NCBI RefSeq assembly: GCF_902499135.1
Contig: NZ_CABVPR010000020.1
Span: forward strand, 24,491-88,490
Source: Burkholderia dolosa
GTDB taxonomy: Bacteria; Pseudomonadota; Gammaproteobacteria; Burkholderiales; Burkholderiaceae
DNA: 64,000 nt
Reading direction: 5' to 3'
The notes beneath the pieces are model-generated. The model was not told the origin of the DNA and ran no database searches. It saw only the letters and a list, made by a program, of their open reading frames with translations. Below, piece after piece: positions 50,162 through 59,410 of this stretch; the stretch's first letter is position 1; every line of letters starts with the position of its first letter. Made by a program: the position numbers and the translations under genes.

Positions 50162-51568
50162 TCAGTGAGCGGCGGGCTGCGTGCCCGCCGCGGGTTGATT
50201 CGTCAGCGCATCGACGACGCGCTCCATCTTCATGTATCGCGAGCCCTTCACGAGCACGGTCGCCTGCGAGCCGTAGCCGGCCGCGAGCAGCGCGGAAACG
50301 AGCGCGCCGACGTCGTCGAAATGGCGGGCCGTGTCGCCGTACGCGGCGCAGGCGTCGCGCGACGCGTCGCCGAGCGCGAACAGCGCATCGATTCCGCGTT
50401 CGCGCGCATACGCGCCGACTTCGCGGTGGAATGCCGGCCCTTCGTCGCCGACTTCGCCCATGTCGCCGATCACCAGCACGCGCGGCGCCGGCTGCGCGGC
50501 GAGCACGTCGATCGCCGCACGCATCGAGTCGGGGTTCGCGTTGTACGTGTCGTCGACGACGGTCGCGCCGGCGAGGCTGCCGACGTCCGCACGACGGACC
50601 TGCAGGCGTCCCTTGACCGGCTCGAACGCTTCGAGGCCCTGCCGGATCGCCGGCAGCGCGACGCCGGCCGCCAGCGCCGCGGCCGTTGCCGCGAGCGCGT
50701 TGCGCGCATTGTGCTCGCCGAGCGCGCGCAGCCGCACCGTCATCGCGCCGGCCGGCGTGGCGATCGCGAGTTCGCCGCCGTGCAGGCGCCCTGTGATCTG
50801 CGCATCGGTCTGCCGTGCGTCGTCGTGCAGCGCGAAATCGAGGATTCGGCTGCCGGTCGCCGCGACGCGCCAGATGCTCGCGTACGCGTCGTCGGCCGGG
50901 AACACCGCGACGCCGTCCGGCGTCAGCGCGTGAATTGCGGCCGCGTGCTCGAGCGCGACCGCTTCGACCGTCGCCATGAATTCCTGATGTTCGCGCTGCG
51001 CGTTGTTGACGAGCGCGACCGTTGGGGCCGCGAAGCGCGCGAGAACGTCGGTCTCGCCCGGATGGTTCATCCCGAGCTCGATCACCGCGAGCCGATGCGC
51101 GGCCGACAGGCGCAGCAGCGTCAGCGGCACGCCGATGTCGTTGTTCAGGTTGCCGGTCGTCGCGAGGCGCGCGTCGGCGCCGACGGCTGCCGCGAAGATC
51201 GACGCGATCATTTCCTTGACGGTCGTCTTGCCGTTGCTGCCCGTCACCGCGACGAGCGGCAGCGTGAAGCGCTTGCGCCAGCCGTGCGCGAGCGCGCCGA
51301 GCGCGGCGCGCGTTTCGCCGCCGTCGATCGCCGGCAGCGCGAGGCCCGGCGGCACGTGCGCGACGAGCGCCGCGGCCGCGCCGCGCGCTGCAACGTCGCC
51401 GAGGAAGTCGTGCGCGTCGAAGCGCTCGCCTTTCAGCGCGACGAACAGGTCGCCCGGGCCGACCGTGCGGCTGTCCGTCGACACGCGCTCGAAGGTGACG
51501 TTCGCGTCGCCGTGCACGGTCGCGCCGGGAATCAGGCGTGCGGCTTCGCCGAGACTGAGCATCGTCAT
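50162..51568 (-). CDS. murF: UDP-MurNAc-tripeptide--D-alanyl-D-alanine ligase
   Basis: Adds D-Ala-D-Ala to complete the pentapeptide. The 468-residue protein starts MTMLSLGEAARLIPGATVHG. The ATP-binding motif VTGSNGKTTVKEMIASI is near residue 109; NLNNDIGVPLTLLRL and AVIELGMNHPGETDVLARF are MurF hallmarks, and VVDDTYNANPDSMRAAIDVL lies in the C-terminal domain. Its ATG overlaps the murE stop. Confidence 0.98.
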   Translation of the reverse strand: MTMLSLGEAARLIPGATVHGDANVTFERVSTDSRTVGPGDLFVALKGERFDAHDFLGDVAARGAAAALVAHVPPGLALPAIDGGETRAALGALAHGWRKRFTLPLVAVTGSNGKTTVKEMIASIFAAAVGADARLATTGNLNNDIGVPLTLLRLSAAHRLAVIELGMNHPGETDVLARFAAPTVALVNNAQREHQEFMATVEAVALEHAAAIHALTPDGVAVFPADDAYASIWRVAATGSRILDFALHDDARQTDAQITGRLHGGELAIATPAGAMTVRLRALGEHNARNALAATAAALAAGVALPAIRQGLEAFEPVKGRLQVRRADVGSLAGATVVDDTYNANPDSMRAAIDVLAAQPAPRVLVIGDMGEVGDEGPAFHREVGAYARERGIDALFALGDASRDACAAYGDTARHFDDVGALVSALLAAGYGSQATVLVKGSRYMKMERVVDALTNQPAAGTQPAAH

Positions 51569-53103
51569 TCGCCGCCTCCCTTGCCGTGCGTCACGCGCGC
51601 CGCGAGCGCGAGCCGCGCGTGATCCTGATCGGAGAACGCACGCTTCTTGCCCATCACCTCCTGCGTCGCCTCATGCCCCTTGCCGGCCAGCACGACGACG
51701 TCCTCGCGCGCGGCGCCGCGCACGGCCTGCAGGATCGCGCTCGCGCGATCCTCGATTCGGCGCGCCCGGTCCGGTGCGTTCATGCCGGCGACGATCTGGT
51801 CGATGATGCGCTGCGGATCCTCGCTGCGCGGGTTGTCGCTCGTGACGACCACTTCATCGGCGAGCCGCTCCGCGATCGCGCCCATCAGCGGGCGCTTCGT
51901 CGCATCGCGATCGCCGCCGCAGCCGAACATGCAGACGAGCCGGCCGCCGCGCGCGGCGACGATCGGGCGCAACGCATCGAGCGTCTTCTCGAGCGCGTCC
52001 GGCGTATGCGCGTAGTCGATCACGACGAGCGGCTCGTCGTTCTGCAGCCGGCCGCCGAGACGCTGCATCCGCCCGTTCACGGGCTCGAGCCGCGCGATCT
52101 CCGCGATCGCCGCGTCGAACGGCACATCGGCGGCGAGCAGCGCGCCGAGCACGGCGAGCAGGTTGCTGACGTTGAATGCGCCAAGCGTGCCGACCTCGAC
52201 ATCGGCGTCGCCCCACGACGAACGCACGCGGAACGCGGTGCCGGTCGCGGTCGCACGCACGTCGAGCGCGACGAGTTCGCGGTCCGCGTCCGGCGATTGC
52301 GCGTCGCCGATGCCGTACGCGATCGTGCGCACGCGCCCGGCCAGCTTCGCGAGCAGCCGGCGCCCGGCTGCGTCGTCGCGATTGATCACCGCCGCGCGCA
52401 GGCCGCGCCATGCGAACAGCTTCGCCTTCGCGGCTTCGTACGCGTCGAACGTACGGTGATAGTCGAGATGGTCCTGCGTGAGATTCGTGAACACGGCGAT
52501 GTCGAACGCGGTGCCGTTCACGCGGCCCTGATGCAGCGCGTGCGACGACACCTCCATCGCGACCGCTTTCGCGCCCGCGTCGCGCAACTGCGCGAGGCTG
52601 CGCTGCAACTGCGGCGCGTCCGGCGTCGTGAAACCGGTCGGCACGAGCCGGCCGGGCATTCCGCTGCCGAGCGTGCCGATCACTGCGCAGGGCTCGCGTA
52701 GCGCCGTCAGCGCGGCGGCGATCCATTGCGTGCACGACGTCTTGCCGTTCGTGCCGGTCACGCCGATCGCGAGCAGGCCATCGCTCGGGTCGCCGTACCA
52801 GCCGCTCGCGATCTCGCCGGCGAGCTGATCGAGCGCCGACACCGCGAACGCGACCGGCGCGGCCGGCGCCGCCGCCAGCCCTTCCGGCTGATACAGCACG
52901 GCGGCCGCGCCGCGTGCGACGGCATCGGCAATGAAAGCGCGATTGTCTGCCCCGTCGACCGCATACGCGACGAACACGTCGCCGCCCCGCAGGCTGCGCG
53001 TGTCGGCATGCAGTTGCGCGGCGGGGGCTACATGCTGACGCAGCCACGCGAGCGCGGCTGCGATCTGCTGATGCGCCGGATGGGAACTGCGAGCGGCGCT
53101 CAT
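51565..53103 (-). CDS. murE: UDP-MurNAc-dipeptide--meso-diaminopimelate ligase
   Basis: Adds the third amino acid of the stem peptide. The 512-residue protein has IGVTGTNGKTSCTQWIAAAL near residue 112 for ATP binding, and the DNPR motif in VTSDNPRSEDPQ, which marks specificity for meso-diaminopimelate rather than lysine. DYHRTFDAYEAAKAKLF and VIDYAHTPDALEKTL are other family segments. Its ATG overlaps the ftsI stop. Confidence 0.98.
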   Translation of the reverse strand: MSAARSSHPAHQQIAAALAWLRQHVAPAAQLHADTRSLRGGDVFVAYAVDGADNRAFIADAVARGAAAVLYQPEGLAAAPAAPVAFAVSALDQLAGEIASGWYGDPSDGLLAIGVTGTNGKTSCTQWIAAALTALREPCAVIGTLGSGMPGRLVPTGFTTPDAPQLQRSLAQLRDAGAKAVAMEVSSHALHQGRVNGTAFDIAVFTNLTQDHLDYHRTFDAYEAAKAKLFAWRGLRAAVINRDDAAGRRLLAKLAGRVRTIAYGIGDAQSPDADRELVALDVRATATGTAFRVRSSWGDADVEVGTLGAFNVSNLLAVLGALLAADVPFDAAIAEIARLEPVNGRMQRLGGRLQNDEPLVVIDYAHTPDALEKTLDALRPIVAARGGRLVCMFGCGGDRDATKRPLMGAIAERLADEVVVTSDNPRSEDPQRIIDQIVAGMNAPDRARRIEDRASAILQAVRGAAREDVVVLAGKGHEATQEVMGKKRAFSDQDHARLALAARVTHGKGGGE

Positions 53104-54956
53104 CGAACGACTCCTGGTGAATTGCGTGTCGTGCTGGATACGATCATATGCTTTGCGCGACCGCCCGCAGCGAGCTTTTGCGGGCCCGCGGCTGCAGGCG
53201 CGCCGGGCGCGGCCGGCGAATCGTCGGACACGACCAGCTGCTTGATCGGCATGTTCGGCGGCACGTTGAGCGCGCGCAGCGTATCGCCGGCGATCGCCGA
53301 AAATACCGGGCCGGACACCTGGCCGCCGAAGTGGCTGCCGGCAGTCGGCTCGTCGACGGAAACCGCGACGACGATTCGCGGATTCGGCATCGGCGCCATC
53401 CCGACGAACGATGCGCGGTACTTGCGCGTGTAGCCGTGGCCTTCATGCTTGTACGCGGTGCCGCTCTTGCCGCCGACGCGATAGCCGGGCACCGCCGCAT
53501 CCGGCGACGTGCCGCCCGGCGCGACCACGGTCTCGAGCATCGCGCGCACTTCGCGCGCGGTGGTCGGCGTGAATACCTGCGTGCCGGCGATCGGCTGGTT
53601 GGGGTCGGTCTTGAAAATCGTCACGGGCATCATCTCGCCGTCGTGCGCGATGGCCGTGTACGCGCGCGCCAGCTGGAACAGCGACGCGGACAGCCCGTAG
53701 CCGTACGACATCGTCGCCTGCTCGATGCGGCGCCAGCTCTTCCACGGACGCAGCCGGCCGGCGGCGGCGCCCGGAAAGCCGACCTTCGGCGCCTGGCCGA
53801 GGCCGATGCTCGTATACATATTCCACATTTCCTCGGGCCGCATCGTCATCGCGATCTTCGTCGCGCCGATGTTGCTCGACTTCTGGATCACGCCGCCGAC
53901 CGTCAGCGTGCCGAAGCCCGCGTCGTCGGTGATCGGCGCGCCGTCCAGCACGAAGTGTCCGTTACCCGTCTCGACGAGCGTGTTCGGCGTCACGCGGTGC
54001 AGGTCGAGCGCGAGCGACACCGTGAACGGCTTCATGATCGAGCCCGGCTCGAATACGTCGGTCAGAATCCGGTTGCGCAGCTGCTCGCCCGTCAGGTGCG
54101 AGCGGTCGTTCGGGTTGTAGGTCGGATAGTTGACCAGCGCGAGCACCTCGCCCGTGCGCACGTCGACGACCATCGCCGCGCCGGCCTTCGCCTTGAACTT
54201 CTCGACGGCGGCCTTCAGGTTCGCGTACGCGATGTACTGGATCTTGCTGTCGATCGACAGGTCGACGTCGGTCCCGTTGTGCGGCGGAATCTGCTCGGCG
54301 ACGTCCTCGACGATGTGTCCGAGCCGGTCCTTGATCACACGACGCATGCCCGACGTGCCGGACAGCATCTTCTGATCGCCGAGCTCGACGCCTTCCTGCC
54401 CTTCGTCCTCGACGTTCGTGAAGCCGATCAGGTGCGCGGTGATCTCGCCTTCGGGATAGAAGCGCTTGTATTCGTTGCGTTGATAGATACCGGGAATGTC
54501 GAGTGCGGCGACCTTGTCCGCGACCTCGATCGGCACCTGGCGCTTCACGTACACGAAGCCCTTGTCCCCGGACAGCTTCGCGCGCAGCTCCTTCGGCGTC
54601 ATGCCGAGCAGCTTGCCGAGCTGGTTGATCTTGTCCGCGCCGAGATCGTCCGGCACCGCGTCGGGAATCGCCCAGATCGCGCGCACCGGCAGGCTCGTCG
54701 CGAGCACGAGGCCGTTGCGGTCGAGGATCTTGCCGCGCGTGGCCGGCAGTTCGATCGTCCGCTGGTAGCGGCTTTCGCCCTGCTTCTGATAGAACGCGTT
54801 GCCGGGGCCCTGGATCCAGAACGCACGCGCGGCGAGCGCGACGAACGCCATGAACAGCAGGAAGACGACCAGCTTCGAGCGCCACATCGGCAAATGCACC
54901 GACAGCACGGGACTCGACGAAAATTTCACGTTCTGGCGCTTCGGAGCCGGCTTCAT
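53100..54956 (-). CDS. ftsI: Septal transpeptidase FtsI (PBP3)
   Basis: Class B penicillin-binding protein that cross-links septal peptidoglycan. The ATG at 54956 ([20 protein letters not shown]) overlaps the ftsL stop and gives 618 residues. A single helix at about residues 25-45 anchors it. The dimerisation domain follows (ATRGKILDRNGLVLATSLPV), and the transpeptidase motifs are S306-I-M-K309, SSN in VIQKSSNIGATK, and KSGT in GGKSGTAYKHEG. Confidence 0.98.
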   Translation of the reverse strand: MKPAPKRQNVKFSSSPVLSVHLPMWRSKLVVFLLFMAFVALAARAFWIQGPGNAFYQKQGESRYQRTIELPATRGKILDRNGLVLATSLPVRAIWAIPDAVPDDLGADKINQLGKLLGMTPKELRAKLSGDKGFVYVKRQVPIEVADKVAALDIPGIYQRNEYKRFYPEGEITAHLIGFTNVEDEGQEGVELGDQKMLSGTSGMRRVIKDRLGHIVEDVAEQIPPHNGTDVDLSIDSKIQYIAYANLKAAVEKFKAKAGAAMVVDVRTGEVLALVNYPTYNPNDRSHLTGEQLRNRILTDVFEPGSIMKPFTVSLALDLHRVTPNTLVETGNGHFVLDGAPITDDAGFGTLTVGGVIQKSSNIGATKIAMTMRPEEMWNMYTSIGLGQAPKVGFPGAAAGRLRPWKSWRRIEQATMSYGYGLSASLFQLARAYTAIAHDGEMMPVTIFKTDPNQPIAGTQVFTPTTAREVRAMLETVVAPGGTSPDAAVPGYRVGGKSGTAYKHEGHGYTRKYRASFVGMAPMPNPRIVVAVSVDEPTAGSHFGGQVSGPVFSAIAGDTLRALNVPPNMPIKQLVVSDDSPAAPGAPAAAGPQKLAAGGRAKHMIVSSTTRNSPGVVR

Positions 54957-55294
54957 CGCGCGCCTCCGTTGCCCTTGCCGGCCGTGTCGGCCGACGCCGG
55001 AATCGGCGCGTCGATCGCCTTCGCGGCACCCGGCGGCAGCGTCAGGTATTGCGTGCGGCCCGTCGTGATCGGCTGCATCTTCAGCGAATCGTTCGCGAGC
55101 TGCTCGATGCGCGACGTCTTCGACAGCGCGCTCTGCTGATATTGAAGCTGCGCATAGTCCTGCTGCAGCTGACGCTCCTGCGACTGCGCGCGCTGCAGCT
55201 GGATGAAGATCTGGCGCTGCTGGTTCGTCGAGTTGACGACCGACAGCGCGCATCCCATCACGATGATCAGCAGGAAGATGTTGAAGCGGCTCAT
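54953..55294 (-). CDS. ftsL: Cell division protein FtsL
   Basis: Small bitopic divisome protein (113 residues) that forms a coiled coil with FtsB and recruits FtsQ and FtsW/FtsI. The helix [19 protein letters not shown] is followed by a coiled coil of about 45 residues rich in Q and L ([20 protein letters not shown]). The N-terminal cytoplasmic part is only three residues. Both ends overlap neighbours by ATGA. Confidence 0.93.
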   Translation of the reverse strand: MSRFNIFLLIIVMGCALSVVNSTNQQRQIFIQLQRAQSQERQLQQDYAQLQYQQSALSKTSRIEQLANDSLKMQPITTGRTQYLTLPPGAAKAIDAPIPASADTAGKGNGGAR

Positions 55295-56232
55295 GGCGTG
55301 ACGCGCTCCGCAATGCGCATCACGGCCGAGCGCGCACGCGGATTCGCGGCGACTTCCGCTTCGCTCGGAAATTGGCGGCCGATTGTCTTGAGCGGCGGGC
55401 TCGGGAGGTCGACGGCGCGGATCGGCAGGCGGCGATCGACCGCAGGCGCACTCGCGTGCGCCTGCAGGAATCGCTTGACGATCCGGTCCTCGAGTGAATG
55501 AAAGCTGATGACCACCAGCCGCCCCCCTTGCTCCAGCAACGACAACGCCGCCTCTAGTACGACTTGCAGGTCCGCAAGCTCTTGATTGACGTGAATCCGT
55601 ATAGCCTGAAAGGTGCGGGTTGCCGGATCCTTGCCCTTCTCACGGGTTTTGACGACGTGACCCACGATTTGGGCAAGCTCGCCCGTGCTGTCGAGAGGCC
55701 CGAGACGGTCGGACTCTGCCCGGCGAGCAACAAGCGCCTTTGCAATCTGAAAAGCAAACCGTTCTTCCCCATAATCTCGTATCACCTCCGTCAGTTCCTG
55801 CAGCGAAGCCCGCGCGAGCCATTCCGCCGCCGATTCGCCGCGCGTCGGATCCATACGCATGTCCAGCGGACCATCGGCGCGAAAGCTGAAGCCGCGCGCC
55901 GGATCGTCCACCTGCGGCGAGGACACGCCCAGGTCCAGCAACACCCCCGTCACCTTGTCGACGCCGCGCGCCGCGAGCGCGTCGCGCATCGATGCGAAGC
56001 TGTCGTGCACGATCGAGAAGCGCGCGTCGCCGATTGCCTGCGCCGTCTCGATCGCCCTCGGATCCTTGTCGAACGCGATCAGCCGTCCGGTAGCCGACAA
56101 CCGCGCGAGCACCGCACGGCTGTGACCGCCGCGCCCGAACGTGCCGTCGACGTAAATGCCGTCCGGCCGCGTCACGAGCGCTTCGACCGCTTCGTCCAAC
56201 AGCACCGTCCGATGCTGCAATTCGTTTCCCAT
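55291..56232 (-). CDS. rsmH: 16S rRNA m4C1402 methyltransferase RsmH (MraW)
   Basis: Methylates N4 of C1402 in 16S rRNA. The ATG at 56232 ([20 protein letters not shown]) gives 313 residues; an upstream in-frame ATG would overlap mraZ less cleanly. SAM-binding segments [19 protein letters not shown] and [20 protein letters not shown] are present, with [19 protein letters not shown]. The gene follows mraZ by 23 bp. Confidence 0.97.
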   Translation of the reverse strand: MGNELQHRTVLLDEAVEALVTRPDGIYVDGTFGRGGHSRAVLARLSATGRLIAFDKDPRAIETAQAIGDARFSIVHDSFASMRDALAARGVDKVTGVLLDLGVSSPQVDDPARGFSFRADGPLDMRMDPTRGESAAEWLARASLQELTEVIRDYGEERFAFQIAKALVARRAESDRLGPLDSTGELAQIVGHVVKTREKGKDPATRTFQAIRIHVNQELADLQVVLEAALSLLEQGGRLVVISFHSLEDRIVKRFLQAHASAPAVDRRLPIRAVDLPSPPLKTIGRQFPSEAEVAANPRARSAVMRIAERVTP

Positions 56233-56255
56233 CGCGGGCGTCTCCGTCACCGCAA

Positions 56256-56684
56256 TCAGAACGTGAAGTTCTTCAGCGCGTCGGGCATGCCCTGCGCCAT
56301 CGCTGCCTGCTCCTTCGCGATGTAGGTCTGCGAATCCCACAGCTCGAAGTGACTGCCCATTCCCAACAACATGACTTCCTTTTCCAGTCCGGCTGCCATC
56401 CGCAGCTCGGGCGATACGAGAATCCGGCCTGCGCTGTCGAGATCGACGTCCATCGCATTGCCGAGAAAAATCCGCCGCCACCAGTGCGCATCCATCGGCA
56501 GCGCGGCGATCTTCGCGCGAAACACTTCCCATTCGGGGCGCGGAAACAGCAACAGGCAGCCGTCCGGGTGCTTGGTCACAGTCACCCGTCCTTCTGCCTG
56601 TCCTTGCAGCGCTTCGCGATAGCGAGCCGGCACCGACATCCGCCCTTTCGCATCGAGCGTCAGCGCCGACGCCCCTTGGAACAC
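56256..56684 (-). CDS. mraZ: Transcriptional regulator MraZ
   Basis: First gene of the dcw cluster; in E. coli MraZ binds repeats in its own promoter and represses the cluster. The 142-residue protein has two SpoVT-AbrB-like domains, each with the DxxxR motif: [14 protein letters not shown] near residue 10 and [16 protein letters not shown] near residue 76. The ATG at 56684 has an AGGAGAG upstream. Four 10-bp-spaced repeats over the promoter (56758-56792) fit its own binding site. Confidence 0.96.
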   Translation of the reverse strand: MFQGASALTLDAKGRMSVPARYREALQGQAEGRVTVTKHPDGCLLLFPRPEWEVFRAKIAALPMDAHWWRRIFLGNAMDVDLDSAGRILVSPELRMAAGLEKEVMLLGMGSHFELWDSQTYIAKEQAAMAQGMPDALKNFTF

Positions 56685-56757
56685 TGTCCGCTCTCCTGTT
56701 CAGGGCACCGAAGCACCCGCTCAATGCTGAGAATCTAGCCGGAATAGCCCGCCGAAT

Positions 56758-56792
56758 CACACAAAAATACACTTTCTCACACTGCCTCCCAC
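56758..56792. promoter_or_regulatory. MraZ operator: four direct repeats with a 10-bp period
   Basis: On the - strand the repeats read GTGGG, GTGTG, GTGTA and GTGTG, each separated by exactly 5 bp (56788-56792, 56778-56782, 56768-56772, 56758-56762). MraZ in other bacteria binds GTGGG-like or TGGGN repeats at a 10-bp period. The first repeat touches the -10 box at 56791-56796. Confidence 0.75.
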
Positions 56793-56819
56793 TTTAGAGG
56801 AAGGGTGTGGCACGGTCAA
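56791..56819 (-). promoter_or_regulatory. Promoter of the mraZ-ftsZ (dcw) cluster
   Basis: On the - strand, TTGACC (56814-56819, 5 of 6) and TAAAGT (56791-56796, 4 of 6) are separated by 17 bp. The predicted start, about 56784, lies inside the MraZ repeats, giving a leader of about 100 nt before mraZ. Confidence 0.75.
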
Positions 56820-57066
56820 GGGAGCGGACCGCTTTTTTGACGAATTTTGTTAGTCAGAACAAGGACTTACGCGCACAAGCTCATGCGCGCCGTCAATCCG
56901 AAAAGCGTTAAAAATGAATGAGCTAGTGCAGCTTGTGAAGGTGATACATGAGAAAGGCGGGGCAGACAGGCGTGCGGACTGGGCTTTCGAGGGCGGGAAA
57001 ACGCGGAGAAAACGGGCGATATCGGTTGCAGCGCGCGGGCGACGCTGGCGTCGCCCGGCAACGTTC
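56820..57066. other. Upstream part of the mraZ-coq7 intergenic region
   Basis: No gene is supported here. An A/T-rich stretch lies around 56831-56920. A hairpin GGGCGACG / CGTCGCCC (57037-57056) lies 10 bp after the coq7 stop but lacks a T tract, so coq7 transcription may read through towards mraZ. Confidence 0.5.
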
Positions 57067-57693
57067 TCACAGGTAGTACGCGGTGCGCGTCATGACTTTC
57101 GACGCAGCGCGCATCAGCATTCGCGCCGGTAGCGGCAGTTCGATCCCGCCGGCATTCGTCGCGGCCTTGCCGTGCTTCGCTTCGTCCGCGCGCATCTGTT
57201 CGACGATCGCGCGAGACGCCGTATCGGCAGCCGGCAGATCCGACAAATGGCCGTCGAGGTGGCTCTCCACCTGACGCTCGGTCTCGGCCATGAAGCCGAG
57301 GCTCACCTTGTCGCCGAGCGTGCCGGCCGCCACGCCGATCGCCAGCGCACCCGCATACCACAGCGGATTGAGCACGCTCGGACGCGAATCGAGTTCCTTC
57401 AACCGATGCGCGGTCCACGCGAGATGGTCCTCTTCCTCGCGGGCCGCCTCCTCGAACATCGCTTTTGCAGCCGGCGAACGCGCGGTCAGCTTCTGCGCCT
57501 GGTAAAGCGCCTGCGCGCAAACTTCGCCGACGTGATTGACGCGCATCAGCCCGGCCGCATGCGTGCGCTCGGCGGGCGTGAGCTCGGCGGCCGGCGGCTC
57601 CGCGGGCACCGGCACCGGGCGGCTCATCCGGCTAATGCCGGTCAGCGATCGCAAGCCGCGGTCGAATTCGCTGATCAGTTCATCCAACACCAT
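57067..57693 (-). CDS. coq7: 2-polyprenyl-3-methyl-6-methoxy-1,4-benzoquinone hydroxylase Coq7
   Basis: Di-iron hydroxylase of ubiquinone synthesis. The ATG at 57693 ([19 protein letters not shown]) gives 208 residues. Carboxylate ligand motifs are visible: [18 protein letters not shown] near residue 50 and [18 protein letters not shown] near residue 84, and later [16 protein letters not shown]. It lies upstream of mraZ on the same strand. Confidence 0.95.
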   Translation of the reverse strand: MVLDELISEFDRGLRSLTGISRMSRPVPVPAEPPAAELTPAERTHAAGLMRVNHVGEVCAQALYQAQKLTARSPAAKAMFEEAAREEEDHLAWTAHRLKELDSRPSVLNPLWYAGALAIGVAAGTLGDKVSLGFMAETERQVESHLDGHLSDLPAADTASRAIVEQMRADEAKHGKAATNAGGIELPLPARMLMRAASKVMTRTAYYL

Positions 57694-57850
57694 CCTGTTC
57701 TCCTGGCTGCATGTGCTGCCGCGGGCGGCAAAAGGCACGAGCTCCGCTGCGTAACCGACTTGATTCTTCAGCGGAAATTGCGGTTAACCCGTGATTTTAA
57801 CCATTGTTGCATAAAGGAAACATGGCGACGTTGCGCTACGGCATTTCGCT

Positions 57851-57878
57851 TTGTGGCAAAAATCGCTTTTGCTACATT
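57851..57878 (+). promoter_or_regulatory. Weak candidate promoter of the porin gene
   Basis: TTGTGG (57851-57856) and TACATT (57873-57878) are separated by 16 bp. Both boxes are only moderate. The leader would be about 87 nt, long enough for small RNA control, as known for other porins. Confidence 0.35.
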
Positions 57879-57971
57879 ACGTGCGACTTCTTGCGAAGTT
57901 GATGGGGCCCGTCGACAGAACATAACTATCCGCCCCGACAGAAAAATTTAGTGATTCTTGGAGATCCGTTA

Positions 57972-59129
57972 ATGAAAAAGTCGCTTCTCGCGCTCGTCGC
58001 GCTGGGCGCGTTCGCTGGCGCTGCCCACGCGCAAAGCAGCGTGACGCTGTACGGCATCATCGATGAAGGCTTCATCTTCAACAACAACGCGAAAGGTCAG
58101 CACCTGTACGGTCTGTCGAGCGGGGTCATGCAAGGCAGCCGCTTCGGTCTGCGCGGCACCGAAGACCTCGGCGGCGGGCTGAAGGCGATCTTCACTCTCG
58201 AAAACGGCTTCGACGTGAACAGCGGCAGGCTCGGTCAGGGCGGCCTGATGTTCGGTCGTCAGGCATACGTCGGGCTGTCGAGCCAGTACGGTACGGTCAC
58301 GCTCGGTCGTCAGTACGACTCCGTCGTCGATTTCGTCGGTCCGCTCGAAGCAGGCGACCAGTGGGGCGGCTACATCGCCGCTCACCCGGGCGATCTCGAC
58401 AACTTCAACAACGCATACCGCGTGAACAACGCGGTCAAGTACACGAGCCCGACCTACGGCGGCTTCTCGTTCGGCGGCCTGTACAGCTTCGGCGGCCAAG
58501 CGGGCCAGTTCTCGAAAAATCAGGTCTGGTCGCTCGGCGCAGGGTACAACAACGGTCCGCTGGTACTCGGCGTGGGTTACTTGAACGCGCGCACGCCGGC
58601 CAACTTCGGCGGTATGTTCAACAACGGCTCGACGGCTGCGACGACGGCAGTTTCGTCGCCGGTATACGGCGCATACGCGAACAGCGCAAACACGTACCAG
58701 GTCATCGGTGCGGGCGGCGCATACACGTTCGGCGCAGCGACGATCGGTGCGACGTACTCGAACACGAAGTTCAAGGGCTTCTCGGCTGGTCCGTTCGTGA
58801 ACCAGACGGCGACGTTCAACAACGGCGAAATCAACTTCAAGTATCAGTTGACGCCGGCGCTGATCCTCGGCGCAGCGTATGACTACACGCAAGGCAGCAA
58901 GATCGACGGCAACTCGGCAGCGAAGTACCACCAAGGCTCGCTTGGCGTCGACTACTTCCTGTCGAAGCGTACGGACGTCTACGTAATCGGCGTGTACCAG
59001 CATGCATCGGGCAACACGCTCGACGCGAGCGGCAACGTCGTACAGGCCCACGCTTCGATCAACGGCCTCGATCCGTCGAGCACGAGCAATCAGGTTGCAG
59101 CGCGTGTCGGCATCCGCCACAAGTTCTAA
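57972..59129 (+). CDS. Gram-negative outer-membrane porin (trimeric, 16-strand type)
   Basis: General diffusion porin. The ATG at 57972 opens a clear signal peptide (MKKSLLALVALGAFAGAAHA) with cleavage before QSSVTLYG, the classic start of betaproteobacterial porins. The mature protein of about 365 residues has GSRFGLRGTEDLGGGLKAIF and LGRQYDSVVDFVGPLE. It ends in VGIRHKF with the terminal phenylalanine needed for BamA insertion. TTGGAGATCC precedes the start. A terminator follows at 59160. Confidence 0.96.
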   Translation: MKKSLLALVALGAFAGAAHAQSSVTLYGIIDEGFIFNNNAKGQHLYGLSSGVMQGSRFGLRGTEDLGGGLKAIFTLENGFDVNSGRLGQGGLMFGRQAYVGLSSQYGTVTLGRQYDSVVDFVGPLEAGDQWGGYIAAHPGDLDNFNNAYRVNNAVKYTSPTYGGFSFGGLYSFGGQAGQFSKNQVWSLGAGYNNGPLVLGVGYLNARTPANFGGMFNNGSTAATTAVSSPVYGAYANSANTYQVIGAGGAYTFGAATIGATYSNTKFKGFSAGPFVNQTATFNNGEINFKYQLTPALILGAAYDYTQGSKIDGNSAAKYHQGSLGVDYFLSKRTDVYVIGVYQHASGNTLDASGNVVQAHASINGLDPSSTSNQVAARVGIRHKF

Positions 59130-59159
59130 TCAGCTTGTCTGACAAGCCGCAGCACATTG

Positions 59160-59182
59160 AAGGCGCCTTCGGGCGCCTTTTT
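59160..59182 (+). terminator. Intrinsic terminator after the porin gene
   Basis: Stem AAGGCGCC / GGCGCCTT with a TTCG tetraloop followed by TTTC. It lies about 30 bp after the porin stop. Confidence 0.88.
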
Positions 59183-59367
59183 CTTTGTGGCCGCCGCACG
59201 GTGCATGACGTCGCGGTCTTGCGGAAAGGCCGACGAAGAACGGCAGCTCGACCGGGCGAACCCAATGCGAGGGCGACAAATTCCCGCCCGTACAAAATGA
59301 AGTCCGCTCAAGGCCGGATGTTCGACACGGCGGCATCCCGCCGCTTCGCTGAACGGCGCCGCAAACG

Positions 59368-59390
59368 AAAAAGCCCGGCATGTGCCGGGC
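59368..59390 (-). terminator. Intrinsic terminator after fadD
   Basis: Stem GCCCGGCA / TGCCGGGC with a 2-nt spacer. The five A at 59368-59372 on the + strand give a T tract on the - strand, 20 bp after the fadD stop. Confidence 0.88.
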
Positions 59391-59410
59391 TCTTCCATTC
59401 GATTGCGCCG

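Noticed and set aside
57037-57056. Hairpin after coq7 considered as an intrinsic terminator
   Set aside because: The 8-bp stem is strong but no T tract follows on the - strand.
59126-59398. A 90-codon - strand frame between the porin and fadD
   Set aside because: It runs through both the porin and fadD terminators and has no family resemblance.
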